From contig NZ_JAFKCU010000002.1 in assembly GCF_017254845.1 (NCBI RefSeq), positions 124,001 through 188,000 on the forward strand: DNA of 64,000 bases, written 5' to 3'. Positions 35,542 to 44,496 of the stretch are shown here, in pieces. The position numbers and the translations under genes were made by a program. Positions within the stretch are counted from its first letter, which is position 1. Every line of letters starts with the position of its first letter. Below the pieces are notes generated by a model. The model did not search any database. It had not been told where the DNA came from and saw only the letters and a list, made by a program, of their open reading frames with translations. Origin of the DNA: Algoriphagus pacificus (GTDB lineage: Bacteria > Bacteroidota > Bacteroidia > Cytophagales > Cyclobacteriaceae).

Positions 35542-35925
35542 ATGCTACTGGTTTTTACATCCCAAGAGTTAGAGAAACTCGTAAAAAAGTTTTCTTCGAA
35601 AAGTCCCGAGATTCAATTTCTTGGCGAGAATAGAATAAAACTGAAAATGTCAGGAGTGAAAATCACTTTGTTTTTGAATGAAGTTTCGCCTCGGCAGGTT
35701 TCCTTTGTTTATAAAATGGGGGCTATTGTCAATTTTCTGGCAGAAAAATTCATAAAACTGGATAAGCCTGGGATCTTTTGGAATAAGGAGTCATCACTTA
35801 TCCTGATCGACTTGGACCATATGGATTTAAAAGGACCTCTTCAAGATTTTTACATTCGCCAATTAATATTTGATGAAAAGAAAATGATTCTTGAATTCGA
35901 TATGAAAGAGGAATCTGAAACCTGA
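35542..35925 (+). CDS. Conserved hypothetical protein
   Basis: I do not recognise this 127-residue protein. It has no signal peptide, no membrane segment and no clear motif. It is mixed alpha/beta with alternating basic and hydrophobic residues (LEKLVKKFSSKSPEIQFLGENRIKLKMSG), suggestive of a small two-layer fold. The ATG at 35542 is preferred over a TTG at 35512. It is transcribed alone between two leftward units and converges with the oxidoreductase gene, leaving 12 bp between stops. Confidence 0.6.
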   Translation: MLLVFTSQELEKLVKKFSSKSPEIQFLGENRIKLKMSGVKITLFLNEVSPRQVSFVYKMGAIVNFLAEKFIKLDKPGIFWNKESSLILIDLDHMDLKGPLQDFYIRQLIFDEKKMILEFDMKEESET

Positions 35926-35937
35926 ACAGACTAAAAC

Positions 35938-36942
35938 TTAAGCGATTCTATTTTTGGTCAATTCATCCATAACCCAATTGGTTCTTGCCGCTGATTTACC
36001 GGTACTGGCACTTTCTGATTGCCCGAGCAAATCTTCCACAATTCCATTGATAAGCGGCTCTTGAATGTGCTTTGGTAAATTGAACTCCAATTTTTCTATT
36101 CCTTTATTGTCCTGCTCCAAAGTGAATTCTCCTTTTCCAAAAGTCTCAAACCGGATTGTGCCCTTATTTCCATAAATACTTACTTCATCAATTTCGGAGC
36201 TCTCAGCGCTGGTAAAGCACCAATTCCCAGTTCCTAATACGCCGCTTTCAAACGCAAAACTTCCTGTCACGATATCTTCAGCGTTATAGGCTTTCCCCTG
36301 ATTCGAAGAGAAACCAGTTGCTTGGGTGATTTTTCCGAAAAAGAAATCTAATAAGTCGAGCTGGTGGGAAGCTAAATCAAAAAAGTATCCTCCTCCGGCA
36401 ATTTCAGGATTTACTCTCCAGTTGTTATCTAGATTGGCAACAATGCTAGGCTTTAAAACTTGTTTAAGATTGATATGGACAGTTCGGATTTCACCTATGA
36501 TTCCCTGGTCGATTAATTCCTTGATTTTCAGAAAATGGGGAAGCGCCCGTCTATAATAAGCCACATAAAGTGGTACATTTTTCTCTTCACAGACAGCAAT
36601 CATTTCAAGACATTCCTGATAAGTTCTTGCCATTGGTTTTTCGACATAGACAGGTTTACCTGCCGATGCAGCAAGCTTGGTCAATTCCAAATGTGCATTT
36701 GGAGGAGTAGCAATATAGATGGCATTGACTTCCGGATCATTGATTAACTCCTGAGCGTCAGTGTACCATTTGGAAACACCATGTCTAGTTGCATAATCCA
36801 CTACCTTTTCTTCATTGCGTCTCATGACTGCCACTAGTTTGCTGTTAGGGACTAGTTTCATGGCTGGAGCTGATTTCACTTCACACACATTTCCTACTCC
36901 CAGGACTCCCCAGCGAACTTCTGTATCTTGAATTTTTTTCAT
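35938..36942 (-). CDS. Gfo/Idh/MocA family NAD(P)-dependent oxidoreductase
   Basis: A 334-residue cytoplasmic sugar or polyol dehydrogenase. The N-terminal Rossmann domain has RWGVLGVGNVCEVKSAP and AIYIATPPNAHLEL, and the family motif EKP lies in VYVEKPMARTYQEC. The C-terminal alpha/beta domain contains GGGYFFDLASHQLDLLDFFFG, where D and H of the DxxxH-type segment are usual active-site residues. It is the last gene of a leftward unit, 39 bp after the DUF1501 gene. The substrate is unknown. Confidence 0.92.
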   Translation of the reverse strand: MKKIQDTEVRWGVLGVGNVCEVKSAPAMKLVPNSKLVAVMRRNEEKVVDYATRHGVSKWYTDAQELINDPEVNAIYIATPPNAHLELTKLAASAGKPVYVEKPMARTYQECLEMIAVCEEKNVPLYVAYYRRALPHFLKIKELIDQGIIGEIRTVHINLKQVLKPSIVANLDNNWRVNPEIAGGGYFFDLASHQLDLLDFFFGKITQATGFSSNQGKAYNAEDIVTGSFAFESGVLGTGNWCFTSAESSEIDEVSIYGNKGTIRFETFGKGEFTLEQDNKGIEKLEFNLPKHIQEPLINGIVEDLLGQSESASTGKSAARTNWVMDELTKNRIA

Positions 36943-36981
36943 TGTTTTTATTTAACCTTTCGGAAAAAATCTGGCTTTGAT

Positions 36982-38421
36982 CTAAGCTTTAGGGTTTTCA
37001 TTCAGCAACCCAAACTCCACTTTTCCATGTCCATCAGGTGTGGTGTAAAATGGTCTTTTTTCAATTTCATAATTTGTATCAGGAGCAATTCCCAAAGCAT
37101 GATAAATCGTCTGGTGAATGCTGTCAATTTTGATAGGGTTTTCGATAGTCTTGCATGGTCTTTCATCAGCGGTTTTTCCGAAAACATGTCCTTTTTTGAC
37201 TCCTCCTCCAAACATTAATATGGAGCAACCATCTGTAAAATGACGGTGCATTCCGTAGTTTTTCATGTCCTCAATCACATCTGGAACCACTACTTGGTCT
37301 TTCACTTTTAGATCAGGGCGGCCTTCAGTCAGCATATCTCTGCTGAATTCACTTGCCACAAGCACCAAGGTACGATCTAATCTTCCGCTTTCATCCAGAT
37401 CACTGATTAATTGCGCGATGGGAGAATCGATCATTTTTTTCATGTCCTTTAGCCGAGTGTGTCCATTGTCATGCGTATCCCAACCAAAAAACGGTTCGTA
37501 TTCAGTAGTCACAGTTATGTATCTCGCACCTTGGTCAACCAACCTTCTGGCAAGTAGGCAGCCTAAACCGAATTTGCTGGTGTTATACTTATAGTAGCTG
37601 CTCTTAGGTTCCAAACTGAGGTCAAAAGCCTTCGCTTCTGGGGAATTCAGCAAGATATAAGCTTGCTCCATGGATCTTTTAAGGGATTCTTTTTGATAAT
37701 CACTTCCAAACTCTCCCATAGGTCCGGCAGCGATTAACTCTTCGTAAAGTTTGTTTCTGGATTCAAAGCGTTTGGTGGACATACCAACCGGCGGACGGAC
37801 ACTATCAAGTCCTGAGGTAGGGTCAGGAATTAAAAATGGTCCATGTTCACTTCCCAAAAATCCAGCATTGTGGAAGGCTTTCAATTCCTCACCTTCACCC
37901 ACAGTGAATCGTTGACCTATATTAATAAAGGAAGGAATAACTGGATTTAGAGGGCCTTTTTCTTTTGAAATCCATGAGCCTAAATGTGGAACGACCACTG
38001 ATTGCGGAGGTTCATAACAGGTGTGAAAATGATATTGATGCCGTGTATGAAGAATATGTCCCAAATCCGCAGCGATATAGGATCGGATCAAGGTTCCCTT
38101 GTCCATTACCTTCCCGATGGATTCCAGCCCTTCAGAAAAATGAATGCCATCCAAAGCTGTGGGGACACTGGGGAAAGTACTTAAAACCTCTTTGGACTCC
38201 ATTCCTTTTCTAAAGGGAGTGTATTTCTTAGGATCAAAGGTTTCGGTATGGGCCATACCGCCAGCCATAAATAACAAGATTACAGAATCAGCAGTCGATT
38301 GAATTCTGCTTGTGCCACATGAACTCAAGAGGCTGGCAAAAGGAGCTCCTGCGGCCATGGTTGCCAAAGCAGCTCCACTTGTTTTCTTCAAAAACTCTCT
38401 TCTGTTAAATCCTTTTTTCAT
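36982..38421 (-). CDS. DUF1501 family (sulfatase-like) Tat-exported protein
   Basis: A 479-residue protein of the DUF1501 family, related in fold to alkaline phosphatase/sulfatase. A twin-arginine signal is seen at the start (FNRREFLKKTSGAALATMAAG) ending near LLSSC. The body has family stretches: SVILLFMAGGMAHTETFDPK, PHLGSWISKEKGPLNP and TLVLVASEFSRD. The ATG at 38421 puts RR near the start; the ATG at 38469 lies inside the upstream gene. The start is 5 bp from the stop of the DUF1549/DUF1553 gene. These two families are typically paired in Planctomycetes and some Bacteroidota, with unknown function. Confidence 0.9.
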   Translation of the reverse strand: MKKGFNRREFLKKTSGAALATMAAGAPFASLLSSCGTSRIQSTADSVILLFMAGGMAHTETFDPKKYTPFRKGMESKEVLSTFPSVPTALDGIHFSEGLESIGKVMDKGTLIRSYIAADLGHILHTRHQYHFHTCYEPPQSVVVPHLGSWISKEKGPLNPVIPSFINIGQRFTVGEGEELKAFHNAGFLGSEHGPFLIPDPTSGLDSVRPPVGMSTKRFESRNKLYEELIAAGPMGEFGSDYQKESLKRSMEQAYILLNSPEAKAFDLSLEPKSSYYKYNTSKFGLGCLLARRLVDQGARYITVTTEYEPFFGWDTHDNGHTRLKDMKKMIDSPIAQLISDLDESGRLDRTLVLVASEFSRDMLTEGRPDLKVKDQVVVPDVIEDMKNYGMHRHFTDGCSILMFGGGVKKGHVFGKTADERPCKTIENPIKIDSIHQTIYHALGIAPDTNYEIEKRPFYTTPDGHGKVEFGLLNENPKA

Positions 38422-38426
38422 GGCAT

Positions 38427-40895
38427 TTAGTAAATGAGTTGAAATTCCGGTAGAAGAATTACTGCCCAAATAAAATCCTGGATCTGATCAGGCTCAGGAG
38501 ATTCCCCAAGTGCAGCTTTTGCGACTGCTAGCTCTTTTTCCAATGGCTTCCTGTTCAAAGCACTCATATATAAAGCTTCAGTCAGGGATTCAGTATTCTG
38601 GTAATTTGATTTCCAGTTTTTTGCTCCGCCGATTAAGGCTGAGTCAAGCTTGGTACCATTGGTGAGCTCCAAAGCCTGTAGTAAACTTGCCTGAGAATCT
38701 CTACTCGTAGAAACAATTTCTCTATTGGGTCTCCCCAAAGCAGTTAGAAAACTATTGTTGGCAACTAGGGATGCTCTTACAAAACCAACCTGTGATGATT
38801 GCTTCCGGTTCAATTCCTCTGGATTGTATTTTAGATCCTGATCAGTAAACAATGGAAAAACCATTTGACTGACTGCATCAGAAAACTGTTCCGCGGTTAG
38901 CCGCTTTCTGACCATTCCTTTAAACTGATAATCTTCTGCTAAAATCAAATCCGGGCTTGGATAACTGATGGATTCAGCTTGATAGATTTTGGAAGTTCCG
39001 ATGAGGTAAATCAAGTTTTTCAGATCATATCCACTTGCCACAAATTCAGTGGCCAACCAATCCAAAAGATCCTGACTCCAAGGCTCATTGTCCATTTCAT
39101 CAACGGGTTCCACCATTCCTCTGCCCATCATCTGCTTCCAAATTCTGTTGACTATAGTTCGGTACATTCTTCCATTTGCCGGCTGAACGAGCGTTTCTGC
39201 GAGTTGCTTGAGTTTTTCTGATCTAGATGCAGCAGAGTCAATTTCCCCCAATTCCTCCCAGAGGATTTTGGTTTTTGCCATTTTACCAGTGGGCTGTTCA
39301 CAACGGCTGACCTCCAAAGTAGAGTCAGCAAAAATATTGGCAAAAGCATAGGACTCTTCCAGTTTCCAATCGGAAATAAAACTATCATGGCAGGATGCGC
39401 ATTTTAGGTTGAGTCCAAGAATCACCTGTGCTACATTTTGGGCTGCCTGCATCTCTGTCCTTTGACTGGCATTAACTGTTCCCCTCCAGCGGATTCCTTC
39501 AATAAATCCTTTTGACTTTTCGTCTGGATTCAAGAGCTCTTTAACAAATTGATCATAGGGCTTGTTGCTTTCTAGAGATTTGTAAAGCCAGTCGGTGATA
39601 TTGAATCTGCCATTAGTGATATAGCCTGTTCCCGTGTAATCATTTCTCAAGGCATCGTTCCAAAAGGTAAGCCAATGGGTTGCATAATCCTGATCACGAT
39701 CCAATAGCTCTTGGAGCCAAATCGTTCTTTTATTTTCTCTTGGATCTTCTAAAAACTCATTCAAATCCTCAGGTGAAGGAATAAGACCAATTATATCTAA
39801 ATAGATTCTTCTTAAATAGGTACGATCGTCAATTTGCTCGTTCCACTCCAGGCCGTTTTTCTCGAAATAATCATTAACCCAAAGGTCGATGGGATTGGAC
39901 AATCCATTTTTCGGGTTTGGTAAATTAGGCCGTCTGGGAGCCAATTCTGCTACTCGGTAAATACTTTGCTGGGGAGCATTATCAGGCCAAGGTGCACCTT
40001 TCTCAATCCACAAAGCCAGTAACTCTTTTTCTTGCTTGCTCAAAGGTTGGCCTTTGGAGGGCATGACATCTTTGTGTCCTTTCTTTAGATTAATCCTTCG
40101 GATCAATTCGCTTTCCGAAGGATTTCCCGGAATAATAACAGGACCGTTTTCGCCACCCTCAAATGCAAAAGCTTTTTCATCCAGCCTCAGTTCTCCTTCT
40201 ATTTTTGCTCCGCTATGGCATTTATAGCAATTATGTGCCAATACCATTCTCACTTCCCCGATCAGTTTCATTTCCCTTTCCGGATTTAATTCTGATTTGT
40301 AAAGCGCCAGGTTAATCGGAGTTTTTTCAATTTCTGATTGTTCCTGATTCCAGGGTAAAGTTTCTGTTAAAAAATCCTCTCCATGAGTTAGTGATCCTCC
40401 TAAATGCCCTGTAAGGGATACTCCAATGGCAGCCAAAAACAGAACGCTCCTAAAGACAAGAATTCGGGTTTTTTGATTGTTTTTTGATACTCTAAATAAA
40501 GCAAAGAGTAAAAGAGCGGAAAGGAAAGCTGTAGCAATTCCAAGCTGTTGATGCAGATCTAAGGTTGATCCGGAAGTTCCTTGTTCTTGGGCTAGCTGAT
40601 AGCCAAATGCAGCAGATATTATGGCACTTAATGAGCCGATCAATACCAAAAGAGAAATGCCTGCTCTGTATTTTGATTGAAAATTTCGAAGGGAAATTAA
40701 TTCCAGGAGGGCAGCAATAATCAGCAAGGAAATGGGAAAGTGCACAATCAGGGGATGAAGTCTTCCCAGAAAATCCCATAACCAAAAACTAGTGGATGTA
40801 TTTTCAATTTCTTGTGCAAAAACAAGCGTCAGGCCCATCGTAAAAGCGAAGGGGAGTAATATAATAATCCTTTTGAATGCCTGAATTGAAATCAT
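38427..40895 (-). CDS. DUF1549/DUF1553 protein with planctomycete-type cytochrome c and DUF2231-like membrane domain
   Basis: An 822-residue membrane-anchored protein. In order: signal/first helix, a four-helix DUF2231-like membrane domain (about 38-165, RLHPLIVHFPISLLIIAALLEL), a PSCyt1 cytochrome-like domain with haem motif NCYKCH at about 222-227, a DUF1549 domain (LRRIYLDIIGLIPSPEDLNEFL) with a second CxxCH (LKCASCHDSF), and C-terminal DUF1553 (about 560-810, MYRTIVNRIWKQMMGRGMVEP). A GTG at 40901 is a weaker start than the ATG at 40895. It is the first gene of a three-gene leftward unit. The pairing with DUF1501 suggests joint action in the envelope, of unknown substrate. Confidence 0.92.
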   Translation of the reverse strand: MISIQAFKRIIILLPFAFTMGLTLVFAQEIENTSTSFWLWDFLGRLHPLIVHFPISLLIIAALLELISLRNFQSKYRAGISLLVLIGSLSAIISAAFGYQLAQEQGTSGSTLDLHQQLGIATAFLSALLLFALFRVSKNNQKTRILVFRSVLFLAAIGVSLTGHLGGSLTHGEDFLTETLPWNQEQSEIEKTPINLALYKSELNPEREMKLIGEVRMVLAHNCYKCHSGAKIEGELRLDEKAFAFEGGENGPVIIPGNPSESELIRRINLKKGHKDVMPSKGQPLSKQEKELLALWIEKGAPWPDNAPQQSIYRVAELAPRRPNLPNPKNGLSNPIDLWVNDYFEKNGLEWNEQIDDRTYLRRIYLDIIGLIPSPEDLNEFLEDPRENKRTIWLQELLDRDQDYATHWLTFWNDALRNDYTGTGYITNGRFNITDWLYKSLESNKPYDQFVKELLNPDEKSKGFIEGIRWRGTVNASQRTEMQAAQNVAQVILGLNLKCASCHDSFISDWKLEESYAFANIFADSTLEVSRCEQPTGKMAKTKILWEELGEIDSAASRSEKLKQLAETLVQPANGRMYRTIVNRIWKQMMGRGMVEPVDEMDNEPWSQDLLDWLATEFVASGYDLKNLIYLIGTSKIYQAESISYPSPDLILAEDYQFKGMVRKRLTAEQFSDAVSQMVFPLFTDQDLKYNPEELNRKQSSQVGFVRASLVANNSFLTALGRPNREIVSTSRDSQASLLQALELTNGTKLDSALIGGAKNWKSNYQNTESLTEALYMSALNRKPLEKELAVAKAALGESPEPDQIQDFIWAVILLPEFQLIY

Positions 40896-40901
40896 GATCA
40901 C

Positions 40902-41264
40902 TGAATCTGATCAAAAAATAAGGGATTTGCTAAATTTAGCTATCCTGATTCAAGCTTCTTTTGATAAATGGCTTCAATTATTTTTTCCAGTTTCGCTCCG
41001 ATATTAAGAAATCGATTTTTTAGCTTCTCCAATTGGTATGGATTTTACTTTTTGAGAAACTCATGAAATTTTCAATATTGATTCTGGCATCCTATTGGCA
41101 CTTTATATAACCTATTCAGCCATAGGCAGAATATTCCGACAGATAAATCAGTTCGGAAATGTTTTTTGATTTAGTATGATTTATTGCTAGACAAAAGTGA
41201 GGCTCCCATAGGAGTTACTTCTGTTTGTGGTTTTACATGATTGTTGAACTAAAACTAAAGAACC
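40902..41264. other. Intergenic region between divergent units
   Basis: About 360 bp between the leftward DUF1549/DUF1553 operon and the rightward DUF4136 gene, so both promoters should be here. I see no reading frame worth calling, no RNA gene and no box I can defend. Confidence 0.5.
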
Positions 41265-41855
41265 ATGAAAAACCGATTAAATATTTTATTGATTTCCATT
41301 ATTTCATTTGCCGCATTTAGTTGCGCTCCTTCAGGAATGAAGGTTGTGACGCAGGAAAAAGAATCCGCAGAGGTCTCAGATTACCATACTTACAATTGGG
41401 TTTTTGAGGATGCTATGATTCCCGATGAGAAAATGATTGTGGCTTCAGATGGGATTTTGGTCTTTAATAATCAATCCGATAGAAAGAAAATCAAAGACGC
41501 AATTGAACTTCAAATGAAGGCTAGAGGCTTTGAAAAGGATATTTTGAACCCAGATATGTTGGTAGACTTCTCAGTTTTAGAAGAAGATACTGAACTGAGA
41601 AAATTCGTATTGACTAATGGGCAAGATTACCTTGGATATGGTCCTAGATCTGAAACAACTGAAATGGTACCAGTAGATGCAGGAACTGTAATTATCAATT
41701 TCCTCGATGCTGAAAGCGGAAATCAAGTATGGCAAGGATTTGCTTCAGGAACTCTTGAAGAAAAAGATATGAAGAGTTTAAGTACTATTCAGAATAAAGT
41801 AGGAGCCATCTTTGAAGACTTTAATTTCGATCAATTTGGAACAAGTCAAGAATAA
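41265..41855 (+). CDS. DUF4136 domain lipoprotein
   Basis: A 196-residue lipoprotein with signal MKNRLNILLISIISFAAFSC (lipobox FSC). The DUF4136 domain follows: a YHTYNWVF-like start, then IKDAIELQMKARGFEKD, MLVDFSVLEEDTEL, a TVIINFLDAESGNQVWQGFASGTLE block and a final helix. These are small periplasmic-facing lipoproteins of unknown role in Bacteroidota and Proteobacteria. It is monocistronic and followed by a strong terminator. Confidence 0.88.
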   Translation: MKNRLNILLISIISFAAFSCAPSGMKVVTQEKESAEVSDYHTYNWVFEDAMIPDEKMIVASDGILVFNNQSDRKKIKDAIELQMKARGFEKDILNPDMLVDFSVLEEDTELRKFVLTNGQDYLGYGPRSETTEMVPVDAGTVIINFLDAESGNQVWQGFASGTLEEKDMKSLSTIQNKVGAIFEDFNFDQFGTSQE

Positions 41856-41884
41856 TATTTAAAAAAAATATTCTTAAAAGAAGA

Positions 41885-41914
41885 GGAGTTGCATTCATTT
41901 GCAACTCCTTTTTT
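41885..41914 (+). terminator. Intrinsic terminator after the DUF4136 gene
   Basis: Stem GGAGTTGC/GCAACTCC with an 8-nt loop and a six-T run, 30 bp after the stop. Confidence 0.92.
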
Positions 41915-42054
41915 ATTTGATATAAATAATATCTCCTGTAGAAACTTTTTCCCAATCTGTTACTATTTTTAGACGGGGCATTAATTTGTAATGAATTGAA
42001 ATTCAATTAGATAATTGAAATTTTCTAAGAGATCAATGCAATGATAAGTTCTGC

Positions 42055-42849
42055 CTATAGTATTGATTTAACTAATCCTCCTTCTGCTCTAATTGCTGCT
42101 CCATTGGTTGCTGAGGCTAAAGGGCTTGAGAAGTAAACTACTGTATCCGCTACTTCTTCTACCGATGCAAAGCGCTGGATCAAAGAGGTTGGTCTCATTG
42201 TTTTGAAAAACTCTTTTTCTACTCCTTCGACAGAAGAGTTGTTGGAATTAGCGAGATCCTCAATAAAATCTCCAACACCTCGGGATTTGGTTGGTCCAGG
42301 TAAGATCGTATTGACAGTCACATTAGTTCCTTTTGTCAATTCCGCCAGACCTCTACTTACTGAAATTTGGGCGGTTTTGGTCATGCCATAATGAATCATT
42401 TCATCAGGGATAAAGACTCCTGATTCACTGGAAATAAAAATAATTCTACCCCAATTTTTTTCAAGCATTTTTGGGAAATAATGCCTCGCAAGCCGCACTC
42501 CACTCATGACATTGATCTCAAAAAATCTAAACCAATCTTCGTCAGGTATTTCGGTGAAAGCTTTGGGTTCAAAGATTCCAGCATTATTGATCAAAATATC
42601 CACCTCTGGAATTGCTTCCAGTAATTGATTTACTTCTGCTACTTTCGAAAAATCAGCTGCCACTCCGCTGACTTTGTCATTCCCTGTGGAGGATTTTAGG
42701 GTTTGAACCGCCGCGTCTACACTTTCTTGAGATCTGCCGTTAATGATGACTTCGGCTCCTTCTTTTAAAAATCTTTCTGCAATAGCATATCCAATGCCTG
42801 CAGTTGAGCCACTGATAAAGGCTTTTTTATCTGCTAATTTTAAATCCAT
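42055..42849 (-). CDS. Short-chain dehydrogenase/reductase
   Basis: A 264-residue NAD(P)-dependent SDR: TGxxxGIG motif as SGSTAGIGYAIAERF, NNAG as ILINNAG, catalytic Ser in FISSESGVFIP and YxxxK as MIHYGMTKTAQ. The C-terminus has TVNTILPGPT and SSPLASATNGAAIRAEGG as in the classical (FabG-type) group. The substrate is not predictable. It lies downstream of the DinB-like gene on the same strand with a 109-bp gap. Confidence 0.92.
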   Translation of the reverse strand: MDLKLADKKAFISGSTAGIGYAIAERFLKEGAEVIINGRSQESVDAAVQTLKSSTGNDKVSGVAADFSKVAEVNQLLEAIPEVDILINNAGIFEPKAFTEIPDEDWFRFFEINVMSGVRLARHYFPKMLEKNWGRIIFISSESGVFIPDEMIHYGMTKTAQISVSRGLAELTKGTNVTVNTILPGPTKSRGVGDFIEDLANSNNSSVEGVEKEFFKTMRPTSLIQRFASVEEVADTVVYFSSPLASATNGAAIRAEGGLVKSIL

Positions 42850-42958
42850 TTGTCTTTTGATAAGGTTAAAATAATAGGGCTGTGATTTTACACATCTACT
42901 AAACCCGAACCATCAACATAAAATTCGAGATCTTCGAATATTCTTTAAAAATTAAGGA

Positions 42959-43456
42959 TTATCTCCACCAACCTTGCTGCTTACGGATATATACTATTTG
43001 GCCTGTGTGATAGGCATTATGTGATGCGATATTCGCCAAAGTTTCGCTCCAACCTTCCAGTTGTTTGTCTTCCAATTTTCTACTTTCTACTTCGATTTCA
43101 GTCAGAATTTCATCTAATCTCTTTACCATTTCTAACCATTCTTCTTCTGAGATTTCACTAAAAGTAGCATCATTGTCGCCACTGAAATCGGTTACCTCTT
43201 CACCTCGCATCCCTTTTAAAAGTCTTTCATTCCAAAAAACCAGATGTGAGACCAATTGCGCAATGGAGTGATTTCCGGAATCATCATGCCAATTGGCTTT
43301 TTCAGCGGTGAGTCCCTCGGTAGCGACATTCACTGGAGCAAACCAGTTTTCTACTGAATGGGAATACTTAAGCTGTTTGACTAGAAATTCATTGGTTTGA
43401 GAAACTGCAGGTTGGATAAGTAATGCAAAAAGAAAGAAAAAGAGAGTTGTCTTCAT
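42959..43456 (-). CDS. DinB-like four-helix protein with a signal peptide
   Basis: A 165-residue protein with a Sec signal (MKTTLFFFLFALLIQPAVSQ) followed by a DinB/YfiT-type four-helix metal-binding domain. The expected three His residues are present: one in AQLVSHLVFWNERLL and two in IASHNAYHTGQIVYIR, close to the metal-binding triad of the family. Most DinB proteins are cytoplasmic thiol transferases or DNA-damage-induced proteins; an exported version is less common. It starts 7 bp after the methyltransferase-like gene, so the two are probably one operon. Confidence 0.87.
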   Translation of the reverse strand: MKTTLFFFLFALLIQPAVSQTNEFLVKQLKYSHSVENWFAPVNVATEGLTAEKANWHDDSGNHSIAQLVSHLVFWNERLLKGMRGEEVTDFSGDNDATFSEISEEEWLEMVKRLDEILTEIEVESRKLEDKQLEGWSETLANIASHNAYHTGQIVYIRKQQGWWR

Positions 43457-43463
43457 GATTGTG

Positions 43464-44438
43464 TTAGTTTGGAATGGAAAAATTCAAATTAAGTTTTGGA
43501 TTAGCCCCAATTTCATATTGACTGTAAATTACAAATTCTGATTTGATTGGTTGTCGAAAAATAGTCTTTGGAATAGTCAGGCCGCTTTCATTTTCAAGTA
43601 TTTTTTCTTCTTGGAAAACATGTATTAATGTCAGTAAAACCAAGTCCTCATTTTCATCTAATTCATTTTTTGAAATAGTGGTTTTTACCACTGGAAATTC
43701 TTTTCCCGTCTTAATGAAAGATTGTTTACTGAGTTCAAATACTTTCTGGATTTTTTGTGCTCGCGTACTCAATGAAGAATTATTATATACTCTTTTAGCG
43801 ATAAATAATTCGATTTTTTCGGGGATGAATATGGTTTCCGGTTTTGACTGTTCGAAGAAATTCTGAAAAATGGCAACCTGATGTTCTTTATCTAAACTGT
43901 TTTGCATTGTTTCGCTAATGCATACATCAGGAAATTGATTTAGACTTAATTTGAATTTTGTGGCATCTGCTTCAATTAAGGAAATCTTCAAGTTTGAAAA
44001 ATCGAGATCTTTGAGAAGTCTTGTTAGGACAGAGAAACTGATTGGGTTTAGTTCCAACAAGGTATATTCAATATTCAAATCTTCGAACTTTTGGAATAGT
44101 GGAAGAAGTAGAGTTGCAAAAGGTCCTGTGCCTGCATAAATGATTTTTATCGGGCTTTTTTTGTTTCTATTTTGTTCAATGGCCTTAGCGATACCGCATA
44201 TAAATTTTTTGGTTCGTGCAATATCCTCTAAACACATAGCAGCCCAGAGCGGTCCAATAGCAGTACCATTTTCATTTTCTATATTTTCTCTGTCAAGGTT
44301 CTCTCCAAACTTTTTTTGGTACCAGGAAAAAAGTAATTCTTTGAAATTGTCAGTTGTCTCTTTTAGTTGATTATAATCAGGAGAATCTTCTAAATAAGAG
44401 TTTCCTATTGCATTTAACTTTTGTTTAAATGAATTCAT
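43464..44438 (-). CDS. SAM-dependent methyltransferase-like protein (PRMT-like)
   Basis: A 324-residue protein with a class I methyltransferase core: motif I as IKIIYAGTGPFATLLLP, an acidic residue after strand 2 (YTLLELNP), a motif-II-like SLIEADATKF, and a DVCISETMQNSLDKE stretch resembling the double-E loop of arginine methyltransferases. The N-terminal 100 residues are helical. The target is unknown. I use the ATG at 44438, since the ATG at 44462 lies inside the terminator hairpin of the upstream gene. It is followed after 7 bp by the exported DinB-like gene. A small-molecule methyltransferase is the alternative. Confidence 0.7.
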   Translation of the reverse strand: MNSFKQKLNAIGNSYLEDSPDYNQLKETTDNFKELLFSWYQKKFGENLDRENIENENGTAIGPLWAAMCLEDIARTKKFICGIAKAIEQNRNKKSPIKIIYAGTGPFATLLLPLFQKFEDLNIEYTLLELNPISFSVLTRLLKDLDFSNLKISLIEADATKFKLSLNQFPDVCISETMQNSLDKEHQVAIFQNFFEQSKPETIFIPEKIELFIAKRVYNNSSLSTRAQKIQKVFELSKQSFIKTGKEFPVVKTTISKNELDENEDLVLLTLIHVFQEEKILENESGLTIPKTIFRQPIKSEFVIYSQYEIGANPKLNLNFSIPN

Positions 44439-44442
44439 AGAT

Positions 44443-44478
44443 GGCAAAAAAAAGTCCTTCAAAACTTAGAAGGACTTT
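44443..44478 (-). terminator. Intrinsic terminator after the Tat-exported oxidoreductase gene
   Basis: Stem AAAGTCCTTC/GAAGGACTTT with an 8-nt loop, followed on the minus strand by a T-run. It is located 18 bp after the stop at 44497 and just before the methyltransferase-like gene. Confidence 0.88.
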
Positions 44479-44496
44479 TAATTTATTCATTCTGAA

